A stretch of 64,000 nt of DNA from Bryum argenteum (lineage: Eukaryota > Streptophyta > Bryopsida > Bryales > Bryaceae), in NCBI GenBank assembly GCA_037043015.1, contig CM073321.1, positions 11,416,001 through 11,480,000 of the forward strand, given 5' to 3'. Shown one piece after another: positions 9,826 to 21,902 of this stretch (the first letter of the stretch is position 1; every line of letters begins with the position of its first letter). The translations under genes were made by a program, and so were the position numbers. Under the pieces are notes generated by a model. It was not told the origin of the DNA. It saw only the letters and a program-made list of their open reading frames with translations, and searched no databases.

Positions 9826-11960
9826 ATGGAATCATAAAAAAACCATACATGACTTGTATGTTTATGATTGTCATACTTTAGGTGCACCTACTAGAACTTT
9901 GAAGAATAAGGAAGTAACGAATAAAAGGCTAAAAGACGTGATAATTACACTTGAATTAGCTTATAAGGACCCTACGAATGTGGTAAAGATGTTGTAATAA
10001 TCATAGGAGAATAGGAGATGAAATGCTTGAGCTGACATAGAAATTTTTGAAGCGACAAAGTTTGAAGCAAGGGGGTGAATGCAAATATATAAGCAAAAAA
10101 GGAGTGAAAGGGGTCGTGATAATTTTCTTAAATGTATCATATAGTATAAAAAATATGGTTAAAATCTTAGAGCTACTAAAGAAACGAAAGTATTTTTTCG
10201 AATTACCTTACTAAAATTAGACAGACATGTTGAAACTGAGGGTGTGTGCAAATATATAACATAAAGCATGGTGGAAGGTGGTCTTAGTGTTTGGATAAGT
10301 TAATTAGAATCCTAAAACAATGTTGGAACCATAAAAAGGATATTAAAAAATTTGGAGCTATTTTTTCGGAATTAGTTTAGAATGATTGAGGTGACTAGAA
10401 CTTTGAAAAAAAGATTGAAAATACTTAACGGGGGGGAAACTACGTACTTTATGAACATGATGGAGCAATATAAAAATTCATAAGAAATCATAAGAGTAAC
10501 GGATCTATAGTGAGGTGATTTTGGTTGCAAGTATTTGAAACCACTGAGACTTTAAAACATAGAGAATAAATAGATAAAAGAGATGATTTTAGCACTCTCA
10601 CTAGCTCATATTGAGCCTATGAAAATGATGGAATTTTTAAAAAAAAACCATAAGGGAATCGCATCTATATGTCATAATTTACATGCATCGATGAGAACTT
10701 CAAATGAAAAGAGAAGAAATAATAAAAGGGTAGAGGGGGTGCGTATGCAAATATAGAAGCAAAAAGGAAGTGAAAGGGGTTTTAATACTTTCACACGTGA
10801 TTCATATAGTATAAAAAATATGGTTAAAATTTTAGGGCCACGAGAAGGAGGAAGTATTTTTCCCGAATTTTCTAAACTAAATAGTCCTTTGAAAGTAGGG
10901 AGTGTGCGCAAATGCGTATGAAAACAAAGTGGGGAAGGTAAGGTTAACAATTGGAATAACTAATATAGATCATAAAAAAATGATGGAACCATAAAAAACA
11001 TTAAAGGAAAACTGGAGCTATTTTTTCCAAATTAATCTGTAAATAAATATTTCGAAGTGACTAGAACTTTAAATAGTAGACAAAAAATAGTTAAAATGAG
11101 GGAAAAATCATTTAAAATCTTTGACTAGCTTATAGGGTTTACATGCAACCACGTAAACTTTGAATAATAAGGACATAAAGAATGAAAGCGTAGAGGAGGT
11201 GATATTAACACTTGAGTTAGCTAATAAGGACCCTATGAATGTGATGGTAGTGTTGAGAAAATCATATGAGAATGAGAACTATGTGCTTGAACTTACATGA
11301 GAACCTTTAAATCGGTAGAATCTGAAGCAAGAGGGTGTATGCAAATATATAAGCAAGAAGGGAGTAAAAGGGGTCTTAATATCTTTTTCTAGGTGATTCA
11401 TATAAAATAAAAAACATGGTAAAAATCTTAGAGCCATGGGACAAAGGGAAGTATTTTTCCCGAATTACCTAACATTAATTAGACTTGCTTGAATTAGGGG
11501 TGTGTGCAGGTTTATGAAATAAAGCATAGAGAAAGGTGGTTTTAGCATTTAGATAAGCTAATTTGGACCATACTAAATTTTTGGAAATATAAAAAATTTC
11601 TAAAAAAATCGGAACTATTTTTCCCGAATTAGATTAGAATTGTTGAAGCGACTAGGACTTTGAAAAATAGAGAGAAAATGGTTTTGAGGGGAGAAAAATA
11701 ATTTTAAATCTTAGAATAGCTAATAATCACCTTTCAAACATGAAGGAACATTTTAAAAAATCATACGAGTGACGGATGTATATGGTGGATTTCCGTTGAA
11801 AGTATTTAGAATCACCGAAACTTTGAAAAATATGAGAAAAATAAGTAAGAGGGAGGGGAAGATTTTAAGACTTGGACAAGCTAATAATGACCCTATGAAA
11901 ATGATGGAATCATGAAAAAAAACCATAGGAGAATTGCATGTATATGTCATGATTTACAAG
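9826..11960. repeat. Higher-order tandem repeat, ~1.27 kb period
   Basis: Sequence blocks return in order with a period near 1,260-1,280 bp. Examples: CGGATGTATATGGTG-type words at about 10,490 and 11,770; GATGGAATC then AACCATA at about 10,625 and 11,904; and ACTTGAATTAGC then TATAAGGACCCTA at about 9,950 with a match at about 11,210. Within it, a half-unit starting GCAAATATATAAGCAA and containing GTATAAAAAATATGG and TTTTTCCCGAATT occurs at about 10,080, 10,746 and 11,342. So ~600-670 bp subunits are organised into ~1.27 kb units. AT-rich, non-coding, diverged. Confidence 0.65.
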
Positions 11961-12047
11961 AAGAAACAGGGGTACGTAAGTCCTATCAGCTCTTTCTTGT
12001 CGGCCTTCATCATACGTACGCTGGCTTACGACAAGGAGTATTGATCG

Positions 12048-13530
12048 ATGCCACCTCTGATGACCTTCGTTGACATCCAGCGAAATACGCCAGCACCGCC
12101 ACCGGTGGCTGTTTCGATCACCATAGTAGTCACTTCCAACAAACGCCCTCGAATTCAGTTTGAGGCACATGCATCCGGAAAGGCAACACAAATGTCGCCA
12201 AGGGAGCAGATCCAGGCGCAAGCCGACGCCCTAAACCTGTGTATGCAAACACTGCTTGCACAGTTAGACGCCACCGAAGCCGACAGAGAAGCCTTGGACA
12301 CTCCTGTTTGGGAATTGGAAGTCGACAATGCTCAAAAGTTGCGAACTGCCAACGCTGAGATACGCAAGAGGGAGGAGAAACTGTCTCAAGTGCAGCGTGA
12401 CCTACAACGGGCCACAGAGAGGCAGCTATCGGCCACCAGAGTTAGTATCTTGGAACAAGATTTGAATACCGCTAACAATCGAATCCACACGATTGAGCAG
12501 GAGCGGAACTACGCACACAAACACGTTAAGGCCTTGGAGGCCGATCAAGCAGCCCTCAGAGGGCAGTATCAGCTCATCTGCGAGACCCACCAACGTTGTC
12601 AACAAGGAGTCTTTGCAGATGTCATGCAGCAGAGGGTGCTGCAGAACAACATCAAAAATGTTGAGGCCAACAAGAGGCTATGGGTCAACAATGCCGCCAA
12701 TGCCATTGCGTCCAACATGTTTGACACAATGTGCAAATACCCCGCTGACCGACAGTTGCCGGAAGACTTTGTCACGTAGTGTGTCGACCAAGTACTACGG
12801 GACTTAGGGCTGGACAAACTGGATTACAATGGTTCCTATGACAACGTCACCAGCCTCGAAGTCGTCGACACGGCTACCACTGGCGACCTGGCAGATGAAG
12901 TCAGTAATAATCCACCGTTTGTCCAGGACACAGAGGTATCCGTTGCGGAGGACCAAACCACCCTTATTGACACCAGTGTACATGAAGAAAGAATTCAAGT
13001 GGTACCGGTGGAACAACATGCGGAGTAAGTGCACATACCCGATCACTTCACCGATGCCGATGAGACGCCGTTGCCATCTCCAAGACAACCAGCCACAGAT
13101 GACAGCGCGCCTAGCCATCCTCCCTCGCCAAAACCTACATCGCCAAGCTCGGAACGCCCATCGGTAAACACGACACCTAGGTCATTTGCAGAACATAGGA
13201 AGCATTTGATCGGATTATCTGACAATGCCACGTAGGGTGTCACAACATGAGACACCAGTGAAGACAAAGAGGAGATCAATGACGCACAAGAGGAGGTCTG
13301 CAAGTACTTCCTCGAAAACCTGGACTTAGCCCGTAAGTTTTCCGACCCAGAAGCCAACGATGTCCACTGCCCCGGGTGGAACAACATGTTGGGAAAAATT
13401 GTCCACGACATCTACACCCGCGCCATCAATGTTCGAGATAAAACCCTGCTACACCGAAGAATTGCTGCGGCCATGAAGGTCATCTATAACGGGGAAGTGC
13501 CCCCTCGACACGGACACCAGGTACCTTGAG
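12048..13530 (+). pseudogene. Coiled-coil gag-like ORF (retroelement-like)
   Basis: The first frame (12,048-12,776) gives 243 codons: a Pro/Thr-rich start, then a long coiled coil (ALDTPVWELEVDNAQ, IRKREEKLSQVQRDLQRAT, LEQDLNTANNRIHTIEQER, KALEADQAALRGQYQ), ending FDTMCKYPADRQLPEDFVT. After a TAG it continues with CVDQVLRDLGLDKLDYNG, an acidic linker, another stop near 13,026, a Pro/Ser-rich segment (PSPRQPATDDSAPSHPPSP), and KYFLENLDLARKF, CPGWNNMLGKIVHDIYTRA, RRIAAAMKVIYNG to about 13,510. No zinc knuckle, protease or RT is present. The GC-richer composition differs from both flanks. It reads like a gag or accessory ORF of an LTR retrotransposon that has lost its pol, but the family is not recognised. 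Confidence 0.45.
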
Positions 13531-13619
13531 AGGTCACTCAACCTAACAGACGCCCTGCCAAACGAATTTCTCGTCGTTGATCAATCCGGAGACGGATTGC
13601 GCTCTCACAAGGAAGGCAA

Positions 13620-13900
13620 AATGTTACCGTAGCCAACATTGCCAATAGGGAGATCACGGCCAAGTCGGGAGGATAGGACCAACGATCGGCAGCAAGGACT
13701 TCGGAGGACATCAGCTACTTAAGAGCGTTGTCGACGCAGAGTAGGGACCGGTTTTTGGATAGGCATTGAGACAGGAGATTAGGAGTGAGAACATGTGTAC
13801 TCATTTCCATTATCAATACACGGCCATGGCCAGTCTTCTCTCTACACTTGAGTTCCCTTAACCCCTAAAAGCCCAATCGACCATATTCTGGTCGATGCCG
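13620..13900 (+). other. Possible LTR-like segment downstream of the gag-like ORF
   Basis: Just after the gag-like ORF the sequence has LTR-type landmarks: a CTACTTAAGAGC TATA-like word near 13,713, CATTTCCATTATCAATACA near 13,802, and a pyrimidine-rich end near 13,840-13,860. This is followed by a short hairpin (TCGACCA / TGGTCGA at about 13,878-13,896) and GAGGGGCTCC. I found no second copy in the window, so the LTR call rests on position and composition only. Confidence 0.25.
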
Positions 13901-14029
13901 ATTTTTGAGGGGCTCCAGTGGGTAAAAAAAGTAACTTTTTGCAAAGTATTTTTTTTTTACTAGGAGTTTGGTGAGTTGAGAACTACATCCAATTTACAAA
14001 ACCTCATTTGAATTCATAAAATTTTTTCT

Positions 14030-14790
14030 ACTAAGCTTCAAACACAAACAGGGCAAAGATTTGGACTTGGGCAGCTTGTGGGCAGCATCTAGAGCCAATC
14101 AAGTGTGAGTTTGGCCATTGAAATTGTGGAAAGAAGAGATCAATAGCACATAAGAAATGAAGATGGGAAGAAGGGAAACAAGGAGAGAATGAGGAACAAG
14201 GGAAAGAACAACAAGAAACCACCCTACTGGATGACTTTCAAAGTGTTCTTCTCTCACTAACTAAGCATTAGAAGAGGGAGATAGAGAACACCAACATGAA
14301 TCAATAAACAAGAGGAGAAGAGATTGATTGATACTAGTTTGGATACAAGCCCCTTTAAACAACACAAGGGGCGACCACGGGCGACTAAACCTAACTTTAG
14401 AGCGGCTTGTTCTATCTCTAAGGCTAATAAACTCTAACAACTTGAAGCTCTACAAATGAACACATTCTACGGATGAATACGCTCCACGAATGAACACAAT
14501 ACTTTCCTGAAAGAATGTAACTCTAGCCACCATCACAAGGTTAAAACAAGAAAACCAAGAAAATTCAAATTGCAAATACAATCATGAACACCAAATCATA
14601 ATTGTGTGGGAACCAATGGCAAATTACATAGGTTCAATTCAAATAGTACGATTCCTACTCCTACTTTGAGTTCACTAGGGGGACCATTTCCTCCTCTAGT
14701 CCTTCCTCATTAATCTTTGGATTCTCTAGGGCGATTTCTTCATCCTCTAGTCTTTCCTCATCCTAATTCTAATCTAAAACCTTGAAATTG
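14030..14790 (-). repeat. E1-related repeat fragment, reverse orientation
   Basis: Carries the purine-rich tract that is the complement of E1's polypyrimidine tract (near 14,150-14,220), and two copies of the TTCACTAGGGGGA / TCCTCCTCTAGTCCTTCCTC pair near 14,680 and 14,720. Diverged and partial. Confidence 0.4.
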
Positions 14791-14999
14791 ATACAATATA
14801 CTTTACCAATGGTACCACAACAATCACATCCAATATTCATGGTTGCATCCACAACCTAAATGGACGTAATTATGTTCAATTCAACTCTAGATTGTATTTA
14901 TAATTTCCAAATCAACCACGAGAAAGGACAATAACAATAAAAGAACTTTATCAAGCTTTCACGCCCTACAAGCTAACATATCAATTTTAGCGACAACAA

Positions 15000-15700
15000 C
15001 TATTAACCCCTAAATTTCCTTGTGTGTTTTCAGAGCTTGAAACCTCAAAACTCTAACTTTCTACCTCTGTGGACTCCCCAGAGTGTGAAGTTAACTTTTA
15101 AAATATTTTTAGATTTCCAAGCATAAGATCTTGTAACTTAGCCTATGTTTGCTCACTCGTCCAAAGATATATTGTTCGATGTTTACCATTTGCAAGATCT
15201 TAGCACCCAAAGTTTGTGCAAAAGTATTTACAAAAATTCCGAAAATCTTTGAAGCTTGCTCTTAAAAAGTTTGGAGGCTGCCCTTGTAGAATTGGTAGAT
15301 TTTTGACTTGAGACCCTTTGAAACTTAAATAGTAATTTGGTTACGCACATATTTTTATAAAAAAAATATTAAAAAATCTCAAAAATAAAAAGTTTTGTTC
15401 TACCCGCATTGAGTGTGAAAAACTAAAATTTGCATTAAGAAACTCTATAATTGGTATTTCAATTTCCAATTTGTTGTACAAACACCTTGTAGTATACGCA
15501 ATACTTAGTAAAATTCTTAGTCATAAATATTGATTTTAACCAAAAAACATGTGCTGCCCCAAATAGCAAAATACCATATCATAATTTGTTAGGGGTTAAC
15601 AAATTATGAGAGAGAGATGACGATTTTGGATTTAGAGAAAAATTGAGACAATATCCCATAGATCGGCATGCTCAAGCTTAGATTTTACAATACTCAAACT
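15000..15700. repeat. Diverged dispersed repeat
   Basis: The block around 15,160-15,240 (words like GATGTTTACCATTTGCAAGAT and AAAGTTTGTG) is similar to 31,060-31,110, and the part near 15,590-15,640 resembles 21,230-21,300. Non-coding, old, partial copies of an unknown repeat. Confidence 0.35.
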
Positions 15701-16079
15701 TTTCAAGTGACCTTGCATGTGAAACAAACAAAGCTATCGGAAATGCTTTTTATGCCAAGAATTGGCATCCGTAAAAACCTTATGCTCTAAATTCAAACGT
15801 CCAAGGAAGCGCACTTGAAGTGCACTGATTGTCCTACACGCTACCTATTAGGTCTAGAAACAAGAACTGATAACTATTTATGCGAAGGTATGAGATCTCG
15901 GAAATGCTCTCATATTGTTTTTTTTTTTGCTTCCTCGTTACATTTGTCATAAATTTGGAAATTATGAACACACTCTTGAGATGATTTCAATGGAATCTAG
16001 ACTATTTAGATTAATCATATAACTTTGGATGTTAGATGCTATTGTTGTAGAACCATTGGTAGAGAATATTGTAACAATT

Positions 16080-16215
16080 TTAGACAAGATTTTGAGTTAA
16101 ATTTAGAAGGGAAAGACTAAAGGAGGAAGAAATCCCCCTAGTGAATCTCAAGAATGAATGAATGATTAAGAAGGACAACACGAGGAAAAAATCCCCCTAG
16201 TGGATTCAAAGCAGA
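16080..16215 (+). repeat. Tandem pair of CCCCCTAGTG motifs (E1-related)
   Basis: Two copies of GAGGAAGAAATCCCCCTAGTG-like sequence about 62 bp apart (near 16,125 and 16,185). The same motif pair appears in E1 copies at 5.46, 14.7 and 40.95 kb, so this is probably a fragment of that family. Confidence 0.4.
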
Positions 16216-16219
16216 AGTA

Positions 16220-17180
16220 CAATTGAAGTCCATTGAATCCAAGTAGGATAATTTGCCATTAACACCATAACACCGTAACACCATAGCTGGTTTGTTCTTT
16301 AACAATTTCAAAAATAACAAACGGAAAAAAACGGAAATTCCATGCCTTCAAGAACGAATTTTAGGAAAAATAATCTCAATATAAACCGAAAATTGAGAAA
16401 TTAGAGTGCCACCAAACCGAAAAAAAAAAAACAGGGCATGAATGGCACCGCATGCTTGACAGCTTGGAAAAGCATCTCAGATCCTAATATCCCGGTGGAC
16501 AGTCTGGAATGCGTCTAGATCCACACTTTGCGGTGCGGTAACTGGAATGAGTAGGAGCCCTACAAAGACCCTTGCTGCTCGCTTCGAATTCAATCTGAGG
16601 ACGGTGAGGTACAGTGAGTTCTGTCCTCTTGATCCTTCAGCATTCTTCCTTAGCGTTCCGTACTTTCTCATTGTCCATCGTCTACTCAACAACATCCCAA
16701 GTCGTCCATTCGCAACCGCAAGTCTGGTTTGAGCTCCTCTACTCGTTTGAAGATGAACAGTTAGCAGTTGCTTCATGTTTAGCATTCTACCGAATCAATG
16801 AATCGCAATTCAATTTACTTGTATATTGCTAACGTTTCATTGTGCATGCTTCAGGTTGTGTAAATAATAAGGTGAATGAGGTAGGCAGGATTAACATAAC
16901 TTGTAGTGTGGGAGCGCGCTCCAGACTTTGATCAATTTTATACAAGTCGAACAGGCAAGCAACTAGTAAAACGTGAACTTTGTTGCATACATTTATACTC
17001 TGTTCCATTGAATTCGTTAAAAGGAATTTGTTGAGGTTAGAAGGAATTTGTTAAGGCCCATTATAATTATCAGTCTTGAAGAGAGCTCTTGAGATTCATG
17101 TATGCATCTGAGATTCAGCTATAATCAGACAAGTTGATTTGGAGTTTGCTTTTGGACGATGACACTGCGCATGCTAAGGT
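16220..17180. other. Non-coding stretch with no assigned function
   Basis: Includes small open frames near 16,477-16,830 on both strands but nothing with a recognisable domain. A short GGGAGCGCGCTCC palindrome lies near 16,910. Confidence 0.35.
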
Positions 17181-17186
17181 TGAGAT

Positions 17187-17460
17187 GTGTTCTTTGTGTT
17201 TAGGAAGGAGAGAGAAAGATGCCAGAGTCCACTGGAAGGAGGTATAAAGGGCTCGAGTCCATCAGAAGAAGAGAGTCTACAGATTCCGACTGACCCACAG
17301 AGATCGAAACGGCAACGAGTAGACTTGACATGGGATGAGAAGCGAAAGATTTGCGAGGTACAACTGGACATCAGGACTTACAAGAATAGTTGCTAGCTTG
17401 TCATTGTAAAGCCGTAGCACTTCATGAAACGCCTCTATGAAAGAAAGAGCATGTACATGT
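17187..17460 (+). pseudogene. Possible N-terminal piece of a pogo/CENP-B-type DNA-binding protein
   Basis: The frame 17,187-17,393 contains KRQRVDLTWDEKRKICEVQ, which resembles the start of the helix-turn-helix (CENP-B N / psq) domain of pogo-like transposases, where a basic run is followed by (L/W)xxEKxxIC. The frame then stops, and a shifted frame continues for about 25 codons. The nearby pogo-like transposase (18.2-19.7 kb) is on the other strand, so this would be a separate fragment. The similarity is short. Confidence 0.3.
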
Positions 17461-17473
17461 TGTCGTCTGCATG

Positions 17474-17675
17474 GCCAGTTCCGTCCTCTTATATGCTGAC
17501 CAGTTCTGTCTTCTTATATGCTGACCAGTTCTGTCCTCTTGACTTGGGGTGTAAATCTCGGTCCACTGCCAAGGATGCTTCACTGTTGCCGAGGTGTCGA
17601 GGACCTTCGATGCTTCACTACTGCTGAGGTATGAAGGACCTTCAAGGATGTTTCACTGCTGTCGATGTCTCAATA
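17474..17675. repeat. Two adjacent short minisatellites
   Basis: First, about three units of 25 bp (CCAGTTCTGTCCTCTTATAT then GCTGA) at 17,474-17,545. Then about three units of ~37-40 bp containing GATGCTTCACTGCTG and GAGGACCTTC at 17,571-17,675. Confidence 0.6.
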
Positions 17676-18188
17676 GAGGGGAGATGAAAAATTGATGGAG
17701 TCAAAATCTTCACCATGCTGGGATCTGCCAAGCTTATATAGGGTAAGTCAAACTTGTTTGATTTATGTATTGTATGTCGAACTTGCTTGCTTGATACACA
17801 AGTTCAAAAAACGTTAACTTTGTGACTTAAATATGCTTTTGACTCTCTCCATAATGTGACTTGCAGGTGAGATCGAGAGAACCTGCAGAGTCGTTAATCT
17901 GCACATACATATGTAAATCCAAATTCATATAAGTGCATACAACTTGAATTTGAATGCAACATAACCTTTCATCATTTTTTGGTAGCTACAAGTCAATCTT
18001 CTCAAAGTCAAGTAAATAACTTATACGGAATTTTGTTAATCTTTCTTTCTTGCTAGATCTCATATTGTTGTCATTCAATTTGAGCTGATGGTTTTGGAGA
18101 GTTGTAGAACTCTACTCAAATTATTCTCCATGACAGCGTCAATAAACACTTCCACATCAATCTCCTAATTGCATTCTGTGTCTACTGC

Positions 18189-19740
18189 TTACACTCCTAC
18201 TCCTTTGTTGCTAAACAATGGCTTAACCATGTTTTCCATCATAGCTTGTTTTTGAAAGTTGTTGTCAAATGCCCTTCGTAGTCCAGCTTGCTCCCATCCT
18301 TTAGTGATTATAACGTTTTTGGTAGAAACATGAATCCATGCCTTGAAGAGCCAATGACAAATATGAGGCTTGAGCGTGGACATTTTGAAATCAATGTGTA
18401 CAACCGTCCCGCCATTCAATTGCTTTGTGATTCTATCCATAGTGAAATGATTGAACTCTTGACGAAATGCATGTTTGAAGGGTCTTTGAATTACAACATT
18501 TGCGGGTTGAAAGACACTAGTACCGTTCGCAGGAATGTAGAGAACATGAATTTCTGGGTGATGACTCTTCTTCTACTCCCGAAATTCTTTGCTGATGTGC
18601 ACACTCCAACAATCTATAAGCCAGATCATATTCTGATCAGCCGAAAGTGCTTTCAGCTCAATTTGTCCAAATAAGTAGGGTTTTAGAATCTTCACTTCAA
18701 ATTCTTTGCAAGTGTCCAATGTAGACCAATCGGTGTAGCTGTAGGAAATATTCCACCCTGATAATTCGCACTTTTCTCCGCCTCCTTCAAACTTAGGCAA
18801 AGATTTCGTAGTTGTACCTTGGAAAATGACTTGAAATAGCAAACAACGCCCATCTGCAACAGAAGAGACTGTAACGGTAACTTGACGCTTATCCTCTGCT
18901 CCACGTACTTTCACATGTTTTGCTCCTCTTGTCTCCCAAGTCCTTGATCCTCCTGTAGGAACTATTTGTATCCATGTTTGATCAGTGTTCACAACTAATT
19001 CCTTAAGAATGTTGTGAACTTTGACCAAATATGCACAACGTTGTGCCATTGCTTTGCCTTGCTCCTCAAAGTCTTTTGGTAACTATCCTGCTGCGGTTGT
19101 TGATGCTTGGTAACTCCAATTTAACTCAGATTCTTAGTCCATTCATCAGAGACACGGAAAGCTCTAGAATGTGTACCTTCAAGAATTTGGGGAGCCTTGT
19201 CCAGGATGATTGCTTTGATTAGTCGCTGGATGCAAACTGCACAAAGTGGTTGTTCGGCTGCCCTCATCTTCTGTGCAAATTTCCTTTTTCAAGGCAGGGT
19301 AAGACTCTAACACTGGACAACGCTGAGCGGATTTGGCAAAATAGGTGCCAAATTCCACACATCTTTTGTATGTATCTTTCAACCCTCCGTTTGGATGGAA
19401 CCAATCTCTCATAGAATTCTTGGATAGAGCATCATACACACAAGAGAGATCTCCTGGTTTCCTGTAAGCTGACCTCACAAAAACCCAAAGCTCCAGCAAT
19501 GCATCTATGTTGTGTAATCACTTTGAAAATTGGTGGCCAAAGCACCGGTGTGAACCAGTTAGTGTAGGGACCTCTAACCTTTCCTGATCGCTTCATCTTC
19601 TCAAGTTTTGGCTTCAACAACACCATCTCTGTCTTCTTTGGTCTGCCCACTGGTCGTTTCAAAATCTCCTTGCGTGGCCTTGAGCGCTCCTCATCTAACC
19701 TTTGATCGAAATTTGTAAACTCCTTCTCAATCTCCACTAC
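18189..19740 (-). pseudogene. Pogo/Tigger-like DDE_1 transposase pseudogene
   Basis: The reverse strand from 19,737 to 18,189 reads a pogo-type transposase across several frames. In order: a basic N-terminus (RPVGRPKKTEMVLLKPKLE); a central segment ending AFRVSDEWTKN; the DDE_1 catalytic region with LVVNTDQTWIQIVPTGGSR, EDKRQVTVTVSSVADGRCL, FQVIFQGTTTKSLPKF, IWLIDCWSVHISKEFRE; then IHVLYIPANGTSVFQPANV, RPFKHAFRQEFNHF and IITKGWEQAGLRRAF. The first two catalytic acids are visible (TDQT, IDCW). The third, normally the Asp in QP(A/L)D, is Asn (QPAN). Stops and frameshifts break it into at least four pieces. No TIRs were identified. Confidence 0.65.
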
Positions 19741-20068
19741 CCTCTCCTCTTTCGTAGTGGGAACAAAAACAAAATCGACCCTTTGTTGCTTGAGAGCCTT
19801 TGGTACTCTCTCTTGTACACTTATACACTACAAAAACAAAATACATACAATCGTGCAAATGGAAAAGATAGACAGTTCACAAGTGAACTCAAAATACTTA
19901 AATTAAGGAAGATTAGGGCATAAAATTAAGTTTTGACAAGTTAAATGACCACAAGTGGATGAAAATGGCAATTTTAATGTGCAAAAGTTATCATCCCAGT
20001 ATAATCACCCTACACGTAGACCGATTTTTTTTCTCTAAAAATATACAGACGAATTTTTAAAAATTTGA

Positions 20069-20158
20069 TTTGCAAGAAACGAACCTTATTTTTTCAAGAA
20101 CGAAGAATTTATTTTTTTGCAAGAACCTTATTTTTCTTGCTGGTTCGTTTCTTGCAAA
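20069..20158. repeat. Short perfect inverted repeat (hairpin)
   Basis: TTTGCAAGAAACGAACC at 20,069-20,085 is exactly complementary to GGTTCGTTTCTTGCAAA at 20,142-20,158. The loop contains further inverted words (TTTATTTTTTTGCAAG near 20,108). It could be the core of a degraded foldback element. Confidence 0.55.
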
Positions 20159-20189
20159 AATAAATTCTTACATCTTACCCATCTTGATT

Positions 20190-20760
20190 TTCTTTTTCAT
20201 TCTATTAGTACTTCTATTGAGCGTTGCGTGTCAGATAGTGTCTAATTTCTTCTCCTCTTATGGATGGTCCCTACTGTTTCTCCTCTTAGTTCCTCAATTA
20301 TTGTCCAAGTACAGTGAAATTTGACATGATGGTAGAATTTCTAACAGTTTAATATATAGATGTCCAATTCCAAGTTATAGGGAGTAAAAAAGCCTTCTCA
20401 AATATAGGGGTGTAATAAGGAAGTTCCTCCTCAGGGTGAAAAAGTAGACCCCATCTCTTTGGCGATTTGTCCTAGGATTTTGATCCAATGCTTCTAAGAT
20501 TTTAGAGATGGATGCACAATTGACTTAGCTTTTCTAAAAGGTATAGCACACTCCAAACAAAGCTAGGACAAAGAAATGACAAGCAAATGAATAGAAGTCA
20601 CTTTTAAGGTGATCCGGCGGGGCAACTTCAACACAATCTCTTCTTGCTTTTTTTCATCCTCTTCTTGTCTCTTCTTTGCCCTTGTCCCTCTCTTCTTGTG
20701 GTTTCTTCAACATACAACCCCTTCGACCAATTGCTACCTCTATGGTGATCTTGGCTCACA
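20190..20760 (+). repeat. E1-related repeat fragment, forward orientation
   Basis: Shares with E1 the TGAAATTTGACATGATGGTAG word, the GTTATAGGGAGT and CTCAAATATAGGGGTG words of the ~190 bp unit, the GGCGGGG then pyrimidine-rich TTCTTGCTTTTTTTC tract, and a CCCTTCGACCAATTGCTACCTC end. Only the 3' part of E1 is present. Confidence 0.45.
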
Positions 20761-21378
20761 TACAAAAATAAGAATTTTGTATTAAGTGAAAAATAGGAAC
20801 TGTACCCTGCAAACTGGAATGTTTAAGCCTAGATTCTAAAAATTCAAGTTTGAACATGCATCTAAAGTCAACGAAGACATCAAATATAAGCTTCATGCCA
20901 AAAAACAACATGCTTAACAAGCTCGTGCTGTTGAACGGAACGTCTTGGTTAATTACACTCTAACCGCAGCCATTGCTCTAAAGGCCAACCTCTCGGTCCT
21001 AGAAACAAGAGCTAATAATATATCATGAGAAGGAGCGGATTTAAATAGAAATGAAAACAATATTCTATGCTCTAGGGTGCTCAACTGCACTAGAAAACTG
21101 AAACTCTTGTGCAATCAAAACCAACAAACCAACGAGAAAAAAAATTTGATGCCAAAATTGACATCTCAAACAAGCTCTTGATCTTAAAAATATGTCACAA
21201 ATTCATTTATCTAGTGCTATTGAGCCATATTTGTTAACCCCAATTTCTAAACAGAGAGCAACCAACAACAGATCATGAGAAAGAAATGAGAATTTTGGAT
21301 TGTAAGAGAAATGTGAACGAGTGACCTAACCGCAGCAGGTGCCTTCTAGCAAATCTTGATGAACAAAACGAGCCACTT

Positions 21379-21660
21379 CACTACTAGAAATCGTCGTATT
21401 TATGTCTTGTAGAAATGACTGTAATTCTAGTCATACGTACCAAAACCGGCCTAGATAGGACTGCTGGTGGTTTCGATATTTTTCGTCATTCTATAGTCAT
21501 AGGTACCAAGTCTTGGCTCCCCAATGGTACACGTGACTACAATTTCATCCATCCTCACGTCATCGCTTCCGGTGCCAACGTGTATTCTCACATGGCGAGA
21601 TTCTCTGACGTGGCTTCCAACGTGGAGCTTGGAAAGAGATAGAATCGGCAATTATATATC
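21379..21660 (+). mobile_element. Possible CACTA-element end
   Basis: The sequence CACTACTAGAAATCG at about 21,379 has the canonical start of a CACTA transposon. It is followed within 150 bp by two direct copies of a subterminal-like word (TAGTCATACGTACC and TAGTCATAGGTACC). I found no matching right end (TTTCTAGTAGTG), so this may be a truncated or split element. Confidence 0.35.
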
Positions 21661-21902
21661 CAAATCAAAAATTGATAGGTAAACTAACCTCAGTAAGCGG
21701 AAACCAGGCTTCAAAGAAGTACCGCTCTAACTCTGCACATGACTCTACTTCTTTACCAGGTGCATATTGGTGAAGTTTGAAAAATCTTGGAAGCACACTT
21801 GACTATGATGATTTGGAACTTACTAGTATGAACGTTGACGCTATTTGTACCACCCCTAGCACTTTAACCTCTCCACCAACTGTCGTTGCCATCCCTCCGT
21901 CA

